NCBI RefSeq assembly: GCF_000737695.1
Contig: NZ_JPRM01000006.1
Location: forward strand, 310,001 to 374,000
Source: Flavobacterium hydatis
GTDB taxonomy: Bacteria > Bacteroidota > Bacteroidia > Flavobacteriales > Flavobacteriaceae
Length of the DNA stretch: 64,000 nucleotides
Reading direction: 5' to 3'
This document shows positions 55,159-64,000 of this stretch, piece after piece (positions within the stretch are counted from its first letter, which is position 1; each line of letters opens with the position of its first letter). The notes under the pieces were generated by a model. That model was not told the DNA's origin and searched no databases. It saw nothing but the letters and a program-made list of their open reading frames with translations. The position numbers and the translations under genes were made by a program.

Positions 55159-55772
55159 TGCACATAGCAATAGCAGGAAACATAGGCGCAGGAAAAACAA
55201 CTCTAACCAAATTACTCGCTAAACATTTTAAGTGGGACCCCCATTTTGAAGATGTTGTAGACAACCCATATTTAGATGATTTTTACCATCAAATGGAGCG
55301 TTGGTCATTTAACTTGCAGATCTATTTCTTAAACAGCAGGTTCCGCCAAGTGCAACAAATTCGCGAAAGCGGCAAAAAAGTTATTCAGGACAGAACCATT
55401 TATGAAGATGCTTATATTTTTGCTCCCAACTTATATTCTATGGGTTTAATGACAAGTCGTGATTTCCAGAATTACACCTCATTATTTGAGCTAATGGAAA
55501 CATTGGTAAAACCACCCGATTTATTAATCTACCTAAGAAGTTCTATTCCTAACTTAGTAGGACAGATTCATAAGCGCGGTCGCGAATACGAAAACACTAT
55601 TTCTATTGATTATTTAAGCCGTTTGAACGAACGTTATGAAGCTTGGGTACAAACATACACGAAAGGAAAATTATTAATCATAGATGTTGATAATATAAAC
55701 TTTGTTGATAATCCTGAAGATTTAGGAGATATCATCAATAGAATTGATGCCGAACTAAACGGATTGTTTTAA
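55158..55772 (+). CDS. deoxynucleoside kinase
   Basis: This 204-aa kinase of the dNK family (deoxyadenosine/deoxyguanosine-kinase type) has P-loop GNIGAGKTTLTKLLAKH at the N-terminus. The Glu of FEDVVDNPYL serves as catalytic base, VIQDRTIYEDAYIFA is the DRS-type motif, and LIYLRSSIPNLVGQI leads into the lid. It phosphorylates salvaged deoxynucleosides. It overlaps the upstream gene by one base and is followed by a bidirectional terminator. Confidence 0.9.
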   Translation: MHIAIAGNIGAGKTTLTKLLAKHFKWDPHFEDVVDNPYLDDFYHQMERWSFNLQIYFLNSRFRQVQQIRESGKKVIQDRTIYEDAYIFAPNLYSMGLMTSRDFQNYTSLFELMETLVKPPDLLIYLRSSIPNLVGQIHKRGREYENTISIDYLSRLNERYEAWVQTYTKGKLLIIDVDNINFVDNPEDLGDIINRIDAELNGLF

Positions 55773-55775
55773 AAC

Positions 55776-55815
55776 ATAAAAAAATGCCTCTAAATATTTT
55801 AGAGGCATTTTTGTT
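55776..55815. terminator. bidirectional terminator between kinase and hppA
   Basis: ATGCCTCTAAA and its complement around a short loop, with A-run left and T-run right, between convergent genes. Confidence 0.88.
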
Positions 55816-55874
55816 TTATACAACATTGTCAAAGTTTTGAACTTTGACAATGTTAGTTGAGTTAAGTCATTTTC

Positions 55875-58430
55875 TTATTTCAAAGCATCAATTTGAGCAT
55901 TAACCTCATCGGCTGTGCCTTTAAAAACTTTCTGTTCAACTTTACCGTTTGTAGTCGTTGTAACCGTTCCTACAACCTGACCATTCACGTTTACAATTTC
56001 TACACGCACTGCATCAGTTTTAGTGTATTTAGTTGTATCAAAACAATCCGTTTTTTTATGAAGGTATTTTCCGTTAGCATCATAGTTTGCTAAGCATTTT
56101 GCAGTTTCTTCTGGACTGCATCCTTTTTCTTTACACATTTGTGCGCATTCTTCTCTGGTCATTGTTGCCATTTTAGACATATCACATTTAGAATGCCCTC
56201 CATGCATTTCTGTTTTAGCGCAACAAGAACCTCCTTCTGCCATTCCCGACGCCGAATGTCCTTCACCTAATATCGGAGCAATTACCAATCCGATTAAGCA
56301 AGTTAATTTTATCAGGATATTCATCGATGGACCTGATGTATCTTTAAATGGATCTCCAACTGTATCTCCTGTCACGGCTGCTTTATGCGCATCCGAGCCT
56401 TTATATGTCATTTCTCCATTAATAAGCACTCCTGCCTCAAAAGATTTTTTTGCGTTATCCCAAGCTCCTCCTGCATTATTCTGGAAAACTGCCCAAAGAA
56501 CTCCCGAAACGGTTACTCCAGCCATATAACCTCCCAACATTTCGGCAATTAATTGATTATTGCTTCCATAAACCAATTTCCCTAAAAGTACAATTGCAAT
56601 AGGAAAACCTATTGTTAAGATTCCAGGAAGCATCATTTCACGTAAAGCGGCTTTAGTCGAAATATCTACACATTTTGCATATTCAGGTTTTCCCGTTCCT
56701 TCCATAATACCAGGAATTTCTCTAAACTGGCGACGTACTTCATACACCATGTCCATTGCTGCTTTCCCAACAGAATTCATAGCTAGTGCCGAAAAAACTA
56801 CAGGAATCATTCCTCCCACAAAAAGCATTGCCAAAACTGGTGCTTTAAAAATATTAATTCCGTCAATTCCTGTAAAAGTTACATACGCCGCAAACAAAGC
56901 TAACGAAGTTAAAGCTGCCGAAGCAATTGCAAATCCTTTTCCTGTAGCTGCCGTAGTATTTCCTACTGAATCTAAAATATCTGTTCTTGTACGAACTTCT
57001 TTTGGTAATTCGCTCATTTCGGCGATTCCACCTGCATTGTCTGATATTGGTCCGAAGGCATCAATTGCTAATTGCATTGCTGTAGTTGCCATCATTGCCG
57101 ATGCGGCTAATGCTACACCATAAAATCCAGCTAATGCATACGATGTCCAGATTGCCGCAGCAAATAAAAGTACCGTAGGAAATGTAGAAATCATTCCTGT
57201 TGCCAATCCTGCAATAACATTTGTTCCTGCACCTGTGCTAGATTTTTGTACAATTGCCAATACTGGTTTTGTACCTAATCCTGTATAATATTCAGTTACC
57301 GAAGAAATAGCTCCACCAACAATTAATCCAACAATCGTAGCATAGAATACACGTATTGATGAAATATCTTTAGAACCTTCGCCAAAGAAACTCATAGTCA
57401 TGGTTTCTGGTAACATATATTGTACTAAGAAGAAACATGCTATTGCTGTTAAAACAATCGAAACCCAGTTTCCTATATTTAATGCTTTTTGCACTTGTGC
57501 TTCTTTTGCATTATCATCGGATATTTTTACTAATGTCGTTCCTATAATAGAGAATAAGATTCCGAAACCAGCAATTGCCATTGGTAACAAAATAGGTCCT
57601 ATCCCTCCAAAAACATCCTGAATGTTTCCACCCATATCTTTTATCACATAGTTTCCTAAAACCATGGCTGCTAAAACTGTTGCAACATACGACCCAAATA
57701 AATCGGCTCCCATTCCTGCAACGTCTCCAACATTGTCTCCCACGTTATCTGCAATTGTAGCTGGATTACGAGGGTCATCTTCTGGAATTCCAGCTTCGAC
57801 TTTACCAACTAAATCAGCACCTACATCGGCAGCTTTGGTATAAATACCTCCGCCTACTCTTGCAAACAATGCAATCGACTCAGCTCCTAAAGAAAATCCT
57901 GCTAATGTTTCCAGAACTTTGGTCATATCATCAGATGAAGTCCAAACTCCATTCATAAATACCTGAAAAAATACTATAAAAAAACCGGTTAACCCTAAAA
58001 CAGCTAATCCGGCAACTCCTAATCCCATAACGGTTCCACCGCCGAAAGATACTTTTAATGCTTGTGGTAAACTAGTTCTTGCAGCTTGCGTAGTTCTAAC
58101 ATTGGTTTTGGTTGCTATTTTCATTCCCATATTTCCTGCTAATGCAGAGAAAAATGCTCCAAAAATAAAAGCTACTACTATTAATATATGTGTGGTAGGA
58201 ACTATAAATGAAATTCCCGCTAAAACAATACTTGCTCCAATTACAAAAAAAGTGAGCAATCGATACTCAGCTTTCAGGAAAGCTAATGCTCCTTCGTAAA
58301 TATGATCTGAAATGGCTTTCATCTTGCCATCACCAGCGTCTTGTTTTAACACCCAAGTCCTTTTTATTGCCATGAAAAGTAATCCTATAATTGCCATAAC
58401 AATTGGCAAATAAATCATAAATGTATTCAT
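55875..58430 (-). CDS. hppA: membrane-bound ion-translocating pyrophosphatase with Cys-rich C-terminal tail
   Basis: This 851-aa pump hydrolyses pyrophosphate to move Na+ or H+. About 16 helices fill residues 1-724, with catalytic motifs KAADVGADLVGKVEAGIPED, GDNVGDVAGMGADLFGSYV and DAFGPISDNAGGIAEM. GNTTAATGKG, with Ala where K+-independent enzymes have Lys, indicates the K+-dependent class. GAESIALFARVGGG has the glutamate seen in Na+-pumping members. After the usual end (LGEGHS) comes an extra tail of about 127 residues with eight cysteines. A soluble pyrophosphatase is encoded just upstream. Confidence 0.93.
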   Translation of the reverse strand: MNTFMIYLPIVMAIIGLLFMAIKRTWVLKQDAGDGKMKAISDHIYEGALAFLKAEYRLLTFFVIGASIVLAGISFIVPTTHILIVVAFIFGAFFSALAGNMGMKIATKTNVRTTQAARTSLPQALKVSFGGGTVMGLGVAGLAVLGLTGFFIVFFQVFMNGVWTSSDDMTKVLETLAGFSLGAESIALFARVGGGIYTKAADVGADLVGKVEAGIPEDDPRNPATIADNVGDNVGDVAGMGADLFGSYVATVLAAMVLGNYVIKDMGGNIQDVFGGIGPILLPMAIAGFGILFSIIGTTLVKISDDNAKEAQVQKALNIGNWVSIVLTAIACFFLVQYMLPETMTMSFFGEGSKDISSIRVFYATIVGLIVGGAISSVTEYYTGLGTKPVLAIVQKSSTGAGTNVIAGLATGMISTFPTVLLFAAAIWTSYALAGFYGVALAASAMMATTAMQLAIDAFGPISDNAGGIAEMSELPKEVRTRTDILDSVGNTTAATGKGFAIASAALTSLALFAAYVTFTGIDGINIFKAPVLAMLFVGGMIPVVFSALAMNSVGKAAMDMVYEVRRQFREIPGIMEGTGKPEYAKCVDISTKAALREMMLPGILTIGFPIAIVLLGKLVYGSNNQLIAEMLGGYMAGVTVSGVLWAVFQNNAGGAWDNAKKSFEAGVLINGEMTYKGSDAHKAAVTGDTVGDPFKDTSGPSMNILIKLTCLIGLVIAPILGEGHSASGMAEGGSCCAKTEMHGGHSKCDMSKMATMTREECAQMCKEKGCSPEETAKCLANYDANGKYLHKKTDCFDTTKYTKTDAVRVEIVNVNGQVVGTVTTTTNGKVEQKVFKGTADEVNAQIDALK

Positions 58431-58484
58431 AATTTTTAATGGTATTTTGGTTAGTATTAGTAATGTAACAAAACGAATTTAAAC

Positions 58485-58522
58485 AAAAAAAGCAACACTC
58501 TTATCTAAGTGCTGCTTTTTTT
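58485..58522 (-). terminator. terminator between ppa and hppA
   Basis: An imperfect hairpin AGCAGCACTT / AGTGTTGCT on the - strand is followed by a T-run. It ends the ppa transcript before hppA. Confidence 0.75.
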
Positions 58523-58542
58523 ATAATAGAATAGGATAAAAA

Positions 58543-59073
58543 TTATTTAATACTAAATAATCCCTCTGGTTTATTTTCGATATCATTAAAACGTTTAGTA
58601 CATTCTGCAATGATGTTAAATGCTTCTGTTACATCTCCCCAACCTTCTACATCTACTTGTTTGTTTTCAAGGTCTTTATAAACTTGGAAGAAATGCTCGA
58701 TTTCTTTTAATAAGTGTGGATTAATATCCGAAAGGTTTTCTAATGAATTCCAGATTGGATCAGAAACTGGTACACAAATGATTTTTTCATCTGGTCCTTT
58801 GTCATCTGCCATATGGAAAACACCGATTGGTTTTACTTCCATAACACATCCTGGGAAAGTTGGCTCATTTACTAGAACTAATACATCTAGCGGATCGCCA
58901 TCAAGAGCTAAAGTTTCAGGAATAAATCCGTAATCGGCTGGGTACATCATTGAAGAGAATAACATTCTGTCGAAACGCATTCTTTTTATTTCAAAATCGT
59001 ACTCATATTTATTTCTGCTTCCTCTTGGTATTTCGATTAATACATCGAAAGTTGTTAGTTTGTCTGCGGTCAT
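58543..59073 (-). CDS. ppa: inorganic diphosphatase (family I)
   Basis: This 176-aa soluble pyrophosphatase has the family I signature DGDPLDVLVL, with the three metal-binding Asp, at about residues 58-67. The N-terminal IEIPRGSRNKYEYDFE is the substrate-binding Lys/Glu/Arg region, and the length is normal for bacterial enzymes. It clears pyrophosphate from biosynthesis, including that released by ATP sulfurylase. It lies beside the membrane pyrophosphatase but is separated from it by a terminator. Confidence 0.96.
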   Translation of the reverse strand: MTADKLTTFDVLIEIPRGSRNKYEYDFEIKRMRFDRMLFSSMMYPADYGFIPETLALDGDPLDVLVLVNEPTFPGCVMEVKPIGVFHMADDKGPDEKIICVPVSDPIWNSLENLSDINPHLLKEIEHFFQVYKDLENKQVDVEGWGDVTEAFNIIAECTKRFNDIENKPEGLFSIK

Positions 59074-59183
59074 TTTCGTTTTTTATTTTTTCTATAATTT
59101 CGATTGCAAAAGTAGTCAAAGAATCCTTTTTTACAATGAAAAAATCCATTAATCTATGCACTTTTCTTTTAAAAAACAGGCAG

Positions 59184-59783
59184 TTAATAGGTAATAGTTC
59201 TTTTTCTTTTCTTTAAATAATAATGCCAAAGCAAATATGTAGCATAGGAACGATATGGACTCCATTCTGAGGTAAGCTTTTCCATCTCTGTTTTATCATG
59301 AATATCAAGTAATTCTTTAATTGTATTTACAACTGCAATATCTCCAAGAGGAATTAAATCGGGCTCTTGAAGACAAAACATCAAATAAATATCTATGGTC
59401 CAATTTCCGATTCCTTTTAGTTTTATAAGTTCTTCCCGAACTTCTTTGGCCGATTTGGTAGCCAGACTTTCAATATTGATTTCATTATTTAATATCGCTA
59501 AAGCTAATATTTTAATGTACGCTGTTTTTTGTCGGCTTACGCCTAATGTACGAAAATCTTCATCGGGTAAGATTGCTAATGTTTCGGGACTACAAATCGT
59601 ATAAGCTTTTATTTTTAAGAATGTAGCTTTAGCTGAATCTATAGATACTTGCTGTTCTAGAATAAGCAAAACCAAAGTCTCGAATCCTTGTGGTCGTTTC
59701 GGGATTGGTGGTAAACCATACTCTTGTATGATTGCCTGAAAAATTGGGCTTTTCTCCGAAAGATAATCGATTGCTTCTTGCAT
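59184..59783 (-). CDS. DNA-3-methyladenine glycosylase II-like (HhH-GPD) protein
   Basis: This 199-aa base-excision glycosylase of the HhH-GPD superfamily has ETLVLLILEQQVSIDSAKATF, the helix-hairpin-helix LIKLKGIGNWTIDIYLMF at about 120-137, and the catalytic Asp in LIPLGDIAVVN. No C-terminal Fe-S cysteines are present, placing it nearer the AlkA type than Nth. It probably removes alkylated purines. It is short compared with E. coli AlkA because the N-terminal domain is absent. Confidence 0.87.
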   Translation of the reverse strand: MQEAIDYLSEKSPIFQAIIQEYGLPPIPKRPQGFETLVLLILEQQVSIDSAKATFLKIKAYTICSPETLAILPDEDFRTLGVSRQKTAYIKILALAILNNEINIESLATKSAKEVREELIKLKGIGNWTIDIYLMFCLQEPDLIPLGDIAVVNTIKELLDIHDKTEMEKLTSEWSPYRSYATYLLWHYYLKKRKRTITY

Positions 59784-59797
59784 ACCTGTGAGTTTTT

Positions 59798-59875
59798 TAG
59801 CCCCGATAGAAGTGGAAATCCTTTTGTTTTTTCTTTAAGAAACAAAAGATTGAAACGGATAGCGGGAATAGCTCC
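59798..59875 (+). repeat. hairpin intergenic repeat, copy 1
   Basis: TAGCCCCGATAGAAGTGG opens and GGATAGCGGGAATAG closes the element. The interior folds as CTTTTGTTT / AAACAAAAG. The arms match 17427-17497 and, in reverse orientation, 15617-15702. Confidence 0.6.
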
Positions 59876-59910
59876 TAAAATTAATTAAAAAAATCTCTTG
59901 AAATTTTGTT

Positions 59911-60115
59911 TTCACGCAGATTCGGCAGATTAAGCCGATTTTCGCAAATCTTTATTTGTTATATTCTAAATCTGTAGAATTTGCCTGAAAGTATTGAAGC
60001 TATTTAAAAAATCTCACAAAGACATGGAAGCGTAAAGTTTTATTTTCACGCAGATTTGGTAGATTAAAGAGATCTTTAATTAGCATTGGAAAAGAATAAA
60101 TCTGCATGAAACAAA
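59911..60115. repeat. CACGCAGATT intergenic repeats (two copies)
   Basis: TTCACGCAGATTCGGCAGAT at 59911 and TTCACGCAGATTTGGTAGAT at 60045 are two copies of a dispersed flavobacterial intergenic sequence. Between them is CACAAAGACATGGAAGCG. With the hairpin repeat and the terminator they fill the 59784-60200 gap; no gene is seen. Confidence 0.5.
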
Positions 60116-60128
60116 TTATTAATCATAC

Positions 60129-60175
60129 AAAAACGCCAGGTCTTAAGAAATTAAACTTAGTGACTTGGTGTTTTT
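60129..60175 (-). terminator. terminator after the DUF5686 gene
   Basis: On the - strand AAAACACCAAGTC pairs with GACCTGGCGTTTT (with one mismatch and one wobble) followed by T, 25 nt after the stop codon. Confidence 0.7.
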
Positions 60176-60200
60176 ACGAGATTATTTTTTTATCTAAATA

Positions 60201-62702
60201 TTAGAAGTAGAATCCGAAAGATCCTTTTACTGCAAATTTATTCGCATCTGGTGTATTTAAGTAACTTCCTCTCCAAGAAAAATCGATACGGAATACTTTA
60301 AAGATATTCCCGATTCCTGCACTATATTCCCAATACACTTTTTCGGGTGCATTGTAAACTAAGCCTGATGCATTGATTGCTCTATTAGCATCAGAGATTG
60401 TTCCGTAAACTGCTTTGGCACCAATAATTTCTCTCCAATTAAGTTTACGCATAAATGGAATTCGAGCAAAAAGTCGTCCACCAAAATTATGATCCCATTG
60501 TAGAGTCGTGTATTGATCGGTTACAAACTCATAGAAATTTAAGTTACTAAAAGTATTCTCGATTGTAAAGTAAGTCTGGTTACCCGGGATTACACTCATT
60601 AATCCTAACGGAATTGTCCCGAATGTTTTTCCTGTTTCTAAGATAAGATTCGTACGCCCAAGAGGTCCAATAATAATAGGTTGCTTATAATACAACTGAA
60701 CTTTTTCATATTTAAAATCACTATTCAGCACACCTTTAAAACCATGACTATAGTTTATAAAGAATCGACTAAACGGACTATCTACATTATTTCTTTCGAC
60801 CCCAAAACCAATTGTTTTACGATTTGGCGTGTATTCTATCTGGATATTTGCTTCAGATTGTTTTACTTCATCTGCTATAACTCCCGCAGGATTTGCAGCA
60901 GTTGGTAAAGTCGTATAATAATCTAAACTAAAAGTTGGCGACGCTGACTCTAATGTACGGTATGATAATCCTACCTGAAACGTTAGGTTTTTTATTGGCT
61001 CGATTTCGGCAGCAACATTGGTTAAATTAATGTTGGTTAATTTCCCATTACTTCCTGTTGTAAATAAAGCCGATGAAGCAAAACTTCGACCTAAAACATC
61101 ATTGGTAGTTGTTAAACTAGCTCCAATTTGTTCTACATCGCGCCTGTTCCCTCCCGAGATAATAAGACGATTCTTTTTATCAATCATCCATTTTCCCGAA
61201 ACACCGTATTTAAATTTATTATCCTCAAACCCATAAGCGGTATATGCTTGTAATCGCCATGGATCATTTGGTCCAAAATACGTTCTTCCTCCTGCTCGTA
61301 TACGCACTCCTTCGACTTCGTTATATCCAAATGTAGAAAATATAGGCCCAAAATCAAAATTAGGAAATCCTACATAACCACTACCAAGTATAGAAACTAA
61401 GTTATACAATTGCTTAAACTTCTTGACAGTTTGTAAGGTATCAAGCATTTTATAAACTCCTTGTTCATCTTTGGTCAGTTTTTCAAATCGGTTTTCTTCC
61501 CAATATTCATCGGATTTATTATAAACCTCATTGTCTATATAATTAACTTCTTCTTTATAAAAAGTAGTTGGTTTAGGAATATTAAACTTATGATCTCTAT
61601 AAGATGTTGTTCGTTTTCCGTAAACCCCTTTAGAACTTTCTTTTTTGTTTAAAGCAAAATCCGACATCATATAATCTCTCGTAAGAAGAAAGATTGAATC
61701 ACTTACTACATCAAATTCTTGCTCGATGTATACATCTTTTACCCAGTTAATATTGGCACTTTTAGTAACTGCCATATTAATTTTCTTGATTGCAAATGTG
61801 GTATCGTTTACCCAGAAATCTCCTTTAAAAGTCAATTCGTTTTTACGTCTTGGATAAAACACAATATTATAACACCATTTATTATCTATAAATGTACTGT
61901 CTTTTAAGACGTAGTTGTACACATCGATTCCTGTTGTAGATAATGGACTTGTAAAGCTTTTATCAAAAAATGTAAGGTGATTATCGTAGATATTATACTC
62001 GGAATACAAGTCTTTTACAAAAGATAATATTTGCTGGTTGTTATTAAACCCAGAAGTCTTACTTCCTTTTATTATCTCTTTTACTTTCTTTATATTATTA
62101 TCTCCGTATACATCATACAAAGATTCATTTATAAAAATAGGTAAATATGTTTTTCCTGTAATTTTAGAAGTATCCACCTGTTTAAAGATGAATTCCATTC
62201 CTTTAAAAATCTTATTTTTCATGAAGGCACTATCAATGGTATTCATATCGAATTCCACTTTTTCGTACTTCTCCATTTGGTATTGTTTAAACTGATACAA
62301 TCCGTTTTTACGTTTTCGTTCCCAGATTTTTCTAAGAATATCAAGCGCTGGATTATTCTTTTTAGAAGTTTTACCGGTATAGATTACCACTTCATTTAGG
62401 CTTTCGGCTTCGTTCAGTACTACTTTAAAATTGTAGTTTACTGCTTTCTCTAAAGTAATTTCTTTTTCAGAATATCCTGCCGATGCAATAATTATTGTAG
62501 TATATGTGTTGGCTGATTCAAGGTAAAAACGTCCATCTTCATTAGAAACAATTCCTATATTGGTTCCTTTAAAAACTACGTTTGCAAACGGAATCGGTTG
62601 ATTGGATTTATCTAAGACGACTCCACTCACTTTTGTTTGTGCAAAAATGCTATCCACAAATGCGAATAAAAAAAACAGACTGAGTAAAATTATTCTTTTC
62701 AT
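60201..62702 (-). CDS. DUF5686 and carboxypeptidase-regulatory-like domain protein
   Basis: This 833-aa outer-membrane-associated protein has a signal peptide (IILLSLFFLFAFVDSIFAQ). A carboxypeptidase-regulatory-like domain spans about 23-105 (VSGVVLDKSNQPIPFANVVF), and a DUF5686 region follows with NPALDILRKIWERKRKNGL and YVLKDSTFIDNKWCYNIVFYP. The C-terminal half is beta-strand rich and ends SFGFYF, as an outer-membrane barrel would. It is conserved in Bacteroidota but uncharacterised. Confidence 0.88.
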   Translation of the reverse strand: MKRIILLSLFFLFAFVDSIFAQTKVSGVVLDKSNQPIPFANVVFKGTNIGIVSNEDGRFYLESANTYTTIIIASAGYSEKEITLEKAVNYNFKVVLNEAESLNEVVIYTGKTSKKNNPALDILRKIWERKRKNGLYQFKQYQMEKYEKVEFDMNTIDSAFMKNKIFKGMEFIFKQVDTSKITGKTYLPIFINESLYDVYGDNNIKKVKEIIKGSKTSGFNNNQQILSFVKDLYSEYNIYDNHLTFFDKSFTSPLSTTGIDVYNYVLKDSTFIDNKWCYNIVFYPRRKNELTFKGDFWVNDTTFAIKKINMAVTKSANINWVKDVYIEQEFDVVSDSIFLLTRDYMMSDFALNKKESSKGVYGKRTTSYRDHKFNIPKPTTFYKEEVNYIDNEVYNKSDEYWEENRFEKLTKDEQGVYKMLDTLQTVKKFKQLYNLVSILGSGYVGFPNFDFGPIFSTFGYNEVEGVRIRAGGRTYFGPNDPWRLQAYTAYGFEDNKFKYGVSGKWMIDKKNRLIISGGNRRDVEQIGASLTTTNDVLGRSFASSALFTTGSNGKLTNINLTNVAAEIEPIKNLTFQVGLSYRTLESASPTFSLDYYTTLPTAANPAGVIADEVKQSEANIQIEYTPNRKTIGFGVERNNVDSPFSRFFINYSHGFKGVLNSDFKYEKVQLYYKQPIIIGPLGRTNLILETGKTFGTIPLGLMSVIPGNQTYFTIENTFSNLNFYEFVTDQYTTLQWDHNFGGRLFARIPFMRKLNWREIIGAKAVYGTISDANRAINASGLVYNAPEKVYWEYSAGIGNIFKVFRIDFSWRGSYLNTPDANKFAVKGSFGFYF

Positions 62703-62707
62703 AATCC

Positions 62708-62746
62708 AAAAAAAAACTTCATCAAATAAGAAAATGATGAAGTTTT
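62708..62746 (-). terminator. terminator after pdhB
   Basis: AAAACTTCATCA and TGATGAAGTTTT arms are followed by a T-run on the - strand, ending at the start of the DUF5686 gene. Confidence 0.85.
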
Positions 62747-62765
62747 ATTAGTATTGTTAATTTTC

Positions 62766-63746
62766 TTATTTTTTATACATTACCTTCTTTACTGCTTTTA
62801 TAACATCACCAGCGTTTGGTAACCAGTCTTTAAGCAATACAGGAGAATAAGGTGCAGGAGTGTCTGCTGTTGTAATACGTTGTATTGGCGCATCAAGAAA
62901 ATCAAAAGCTTGTTCTTGTACGATATAAGTAATCTCCGAAGATATACTTGCAAATGGCCAAGCCTCTTCAAGAATTACTAAACGATTTGTTTTTTTAACA
63001 GAAGCTAAGATTGCATCTTTATCCATTGGACGAACTGTTCTTAAATCAATAATCTCACAAGAGATACCTTCTTTAGCTAATTCATCTGCTGCGATATATG
63101 CTTCTTTAATAATTTTTCCAAAAGATACAATAGTTACATCAGTTCCTTCACGTTTAACATCTGCAACTCCTAGAGGAATTGTATATTCTCCGTCTGGAAC
63201 TTCTCCTTTATCACCATACATTTGCTCAGACTCCATAAAGATTACTGGGTCATTATCACGAATTGCTGATTTTAAAAGTCCTTTTGCATCATAAGGTGTA
63301 GATGGAACTACAACTTTAAGTCCTGGTGTATTTGCAAACCAGTTTTCTAAAGCTTGTGAGTGAGTTGCTCCTAATTGTCCTGCAGAAGCAGTTGGTCCAC
63401 GAAAAACAATAGGCACATTAAATTGCCCTCCTGTCATCTGACGCATTTTGGCAGCATTATTTATAATTTGATCAATACCAACTAAACAGAAGTTGAATGT
63501 CATATATTCTACAATTGGACGACAACCATTCATTGCAGATCCAACTGCAATTCCTGTAAATCCAAGCTCTGCGATTGGAGTATCAATTACTCTTTTTTCG
63601 CCAAACTCAGCAAGCATTCCTTTTGATGCTTTATATGCACCATTGTATTCTGCAACTTCTTCGCCCATTAAATATATGGATTCATCGTGACGCATTTCTT
63701 CACTCATCGCTTCGCAAATGGCCTCTCTAAATTGTATTGTTCTCAT
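62766..63746 (-). CDS. pdhB: pyruvate dehydrogenase E1 component, beta subunit
   Basis: This 326-aa transketolase-like protein forms the E1 heterotetramer with an alpha subunit not in the window. MRTIQFREAICEAMSEEM, GEEVAEYNGAYKASKGM, DTPIAELGFTGIAVGSAM and GATHSQALENWFANTPGLKV are typical of E1-beta. It takes part in the oxidative decarboxylation of pyruvate, using TPP bound at the alpha/beta interface. No gene is seen in the remaining 254 nt upstream to the window end, only AT-rich sequence. Confidence 0.93.
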   Translation of the reverse strand: MRTIQFREAICEAMSEEMRHDESIYLMGEEVAEYNGAYKASKGMLAEFGEKRVIDTPIAELGFTGIAVGSAMNGCRPIVEYMTFNFCLVGIDQIINNAAKMRQMTGGQFNVPIVFRGPTASAGQLGATHSQALENWFANTPGLKVVVPSTPYDAKGLLKSAIRDNDPVIFMESEQMYGDKGEVPDGEYTIPLGVADVKREGTDVTIVSFGKIIKEAYIAADELAKEGISCEIIDLRTVRPMDKDAILASVKKTNRLVILEEAWPFASISSEITYIVQEQAFDFLDAPIQRITTADTPAPYSPVLLKDWLPNAGDVIKAVKKVMYKK

Positions 63747-64000
63747 ATTTTATATTGTATGTTGTAATTTTCTGAAAAGCAAAAATAAATATTTTAAATT
63801 ACTTAAAAGCATAAATTTAGTTTAAAAAACATGAAGTCCTTGCCATATGGATGTTTTACTAGAACTTTAACTTTTGACTATCAAAATTTTCCAGTTACGA
63901 AATCGATATATTAACCTATAAAATAGTTATACCCTTCTTATTTATTTTTTATTTTGTTAGAAATCCCATTTTAAAGAAATAAAATTCAGCCAAAAAGACT

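Noticed and set aside
56749..57123. 124-aa ORF antisense to hppA
   Set aside because: It is a shadow of the low-complexity Ala/Gly-rich membrane protein on the other strand; hppA is certain.

Overview
The window looks like a chromosomal segment of a Flavobacterium-type bacterium (Bacteroidota, Flavobacteriia). The evidence is the low G+C content, the TonB-dependent receptors with carboxypeptidase-regulatory-like N-terminal domains, a GLPGLI-family protein, a DUF5686 protein, promoters of the TTG-N18-20-TAnnTTTG type without purine-rich Shine-Dalgarno sites, and intergenic repeats of flavobacterial style. About 46 longer protein genes fill the window. I see no rRNA, tRNA, CRISPR array, insertion sequence or prophage. 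All calls rest on reading the sequence; no database search was run.

Layout. 0.3-2.4 kb: outer-membrane receptor on +. 2.7-7.7 kb (-): iron/siderophore uptake unit (TonB receptor, DUF4374 lipoprotein, PepSY membrane protein) behind Fur-like inverted repeats. 8-11.6 kb (-): PLP-dependent decarboxylase, dicarboxylate/amino-acid:cation symporter, SAM methyltransferase. 11.7-17.7 kb (-): methionine-synthesis operon, with a SAM-I riboswitch ahead of a split MetH and MetF. 17.9-19.3 kb: repeat-rich islet with a lipoprotein and an antitoxin-like remnant. 19.4-28.1 kb (-): assimilatory sulfate-reduction operon (TauE/SafE, CysH, CysD, CysN, sulfite reductase, CobA, Met8-like, ferredoxin-NADP reductase). 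28.4-29.6 kb: a second TauE/SafE gene (+) and an Rrf2 regulator (-). 29.8-40.8 kb (-): homoserine/methionine block (MetZ, OsmC, two accessory proteins, ThrA, MetX, a second homoserine-dehydrogenase-like protein, MetY). 41.3-44.4 kb (-): a large TonB receptor. 44.5-45.9 kb (+): SAM-II-type riboswitch and MetK. 46-64 kb: general genes (DUF4153, TonB receptor/GLPGLI pair, deoxynucleoside kinase, membrane pyrophosphatase, soluble pyrophosphatase, DNA glycosylase, DUF5686 protein, pyruvate dehydrogenase E1 beta).

The genes form one sulfur-to-methionine route. Sulfate is activated by CysDN, reduced by CysH and the siroheme sulfite reductase (siroheme from CobA and the Met8-like protein), and captured on activated homoserine (ThrA, MetX, MetY/MetZ). 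The homocysteine is methylated by split MetH with methyl groups from MetF, and MetK makes SAM.

The most interesting part is regulatory. Besides two SAM-I riboswitches and one SAM-II-type riboswitch, there are four short leader ORFs, each followed by an intrinsic terminator. One encodes a 26-residue peptide of which 13 residues are Met or Cys. They lie upstream of metY, upstream of metX-thrA (two in tandem) and upstream of the 948-aa TonB receptor. In three of the four, the end of the leader or the bases just after it are complementary to the 5' arm of the terminator, which is the layout of ribosome-mediated transcription attenuation. In both met operons the first gene after the attenuator is a small protein (62 or 67 aa), and the two share the same C-terminal motif.
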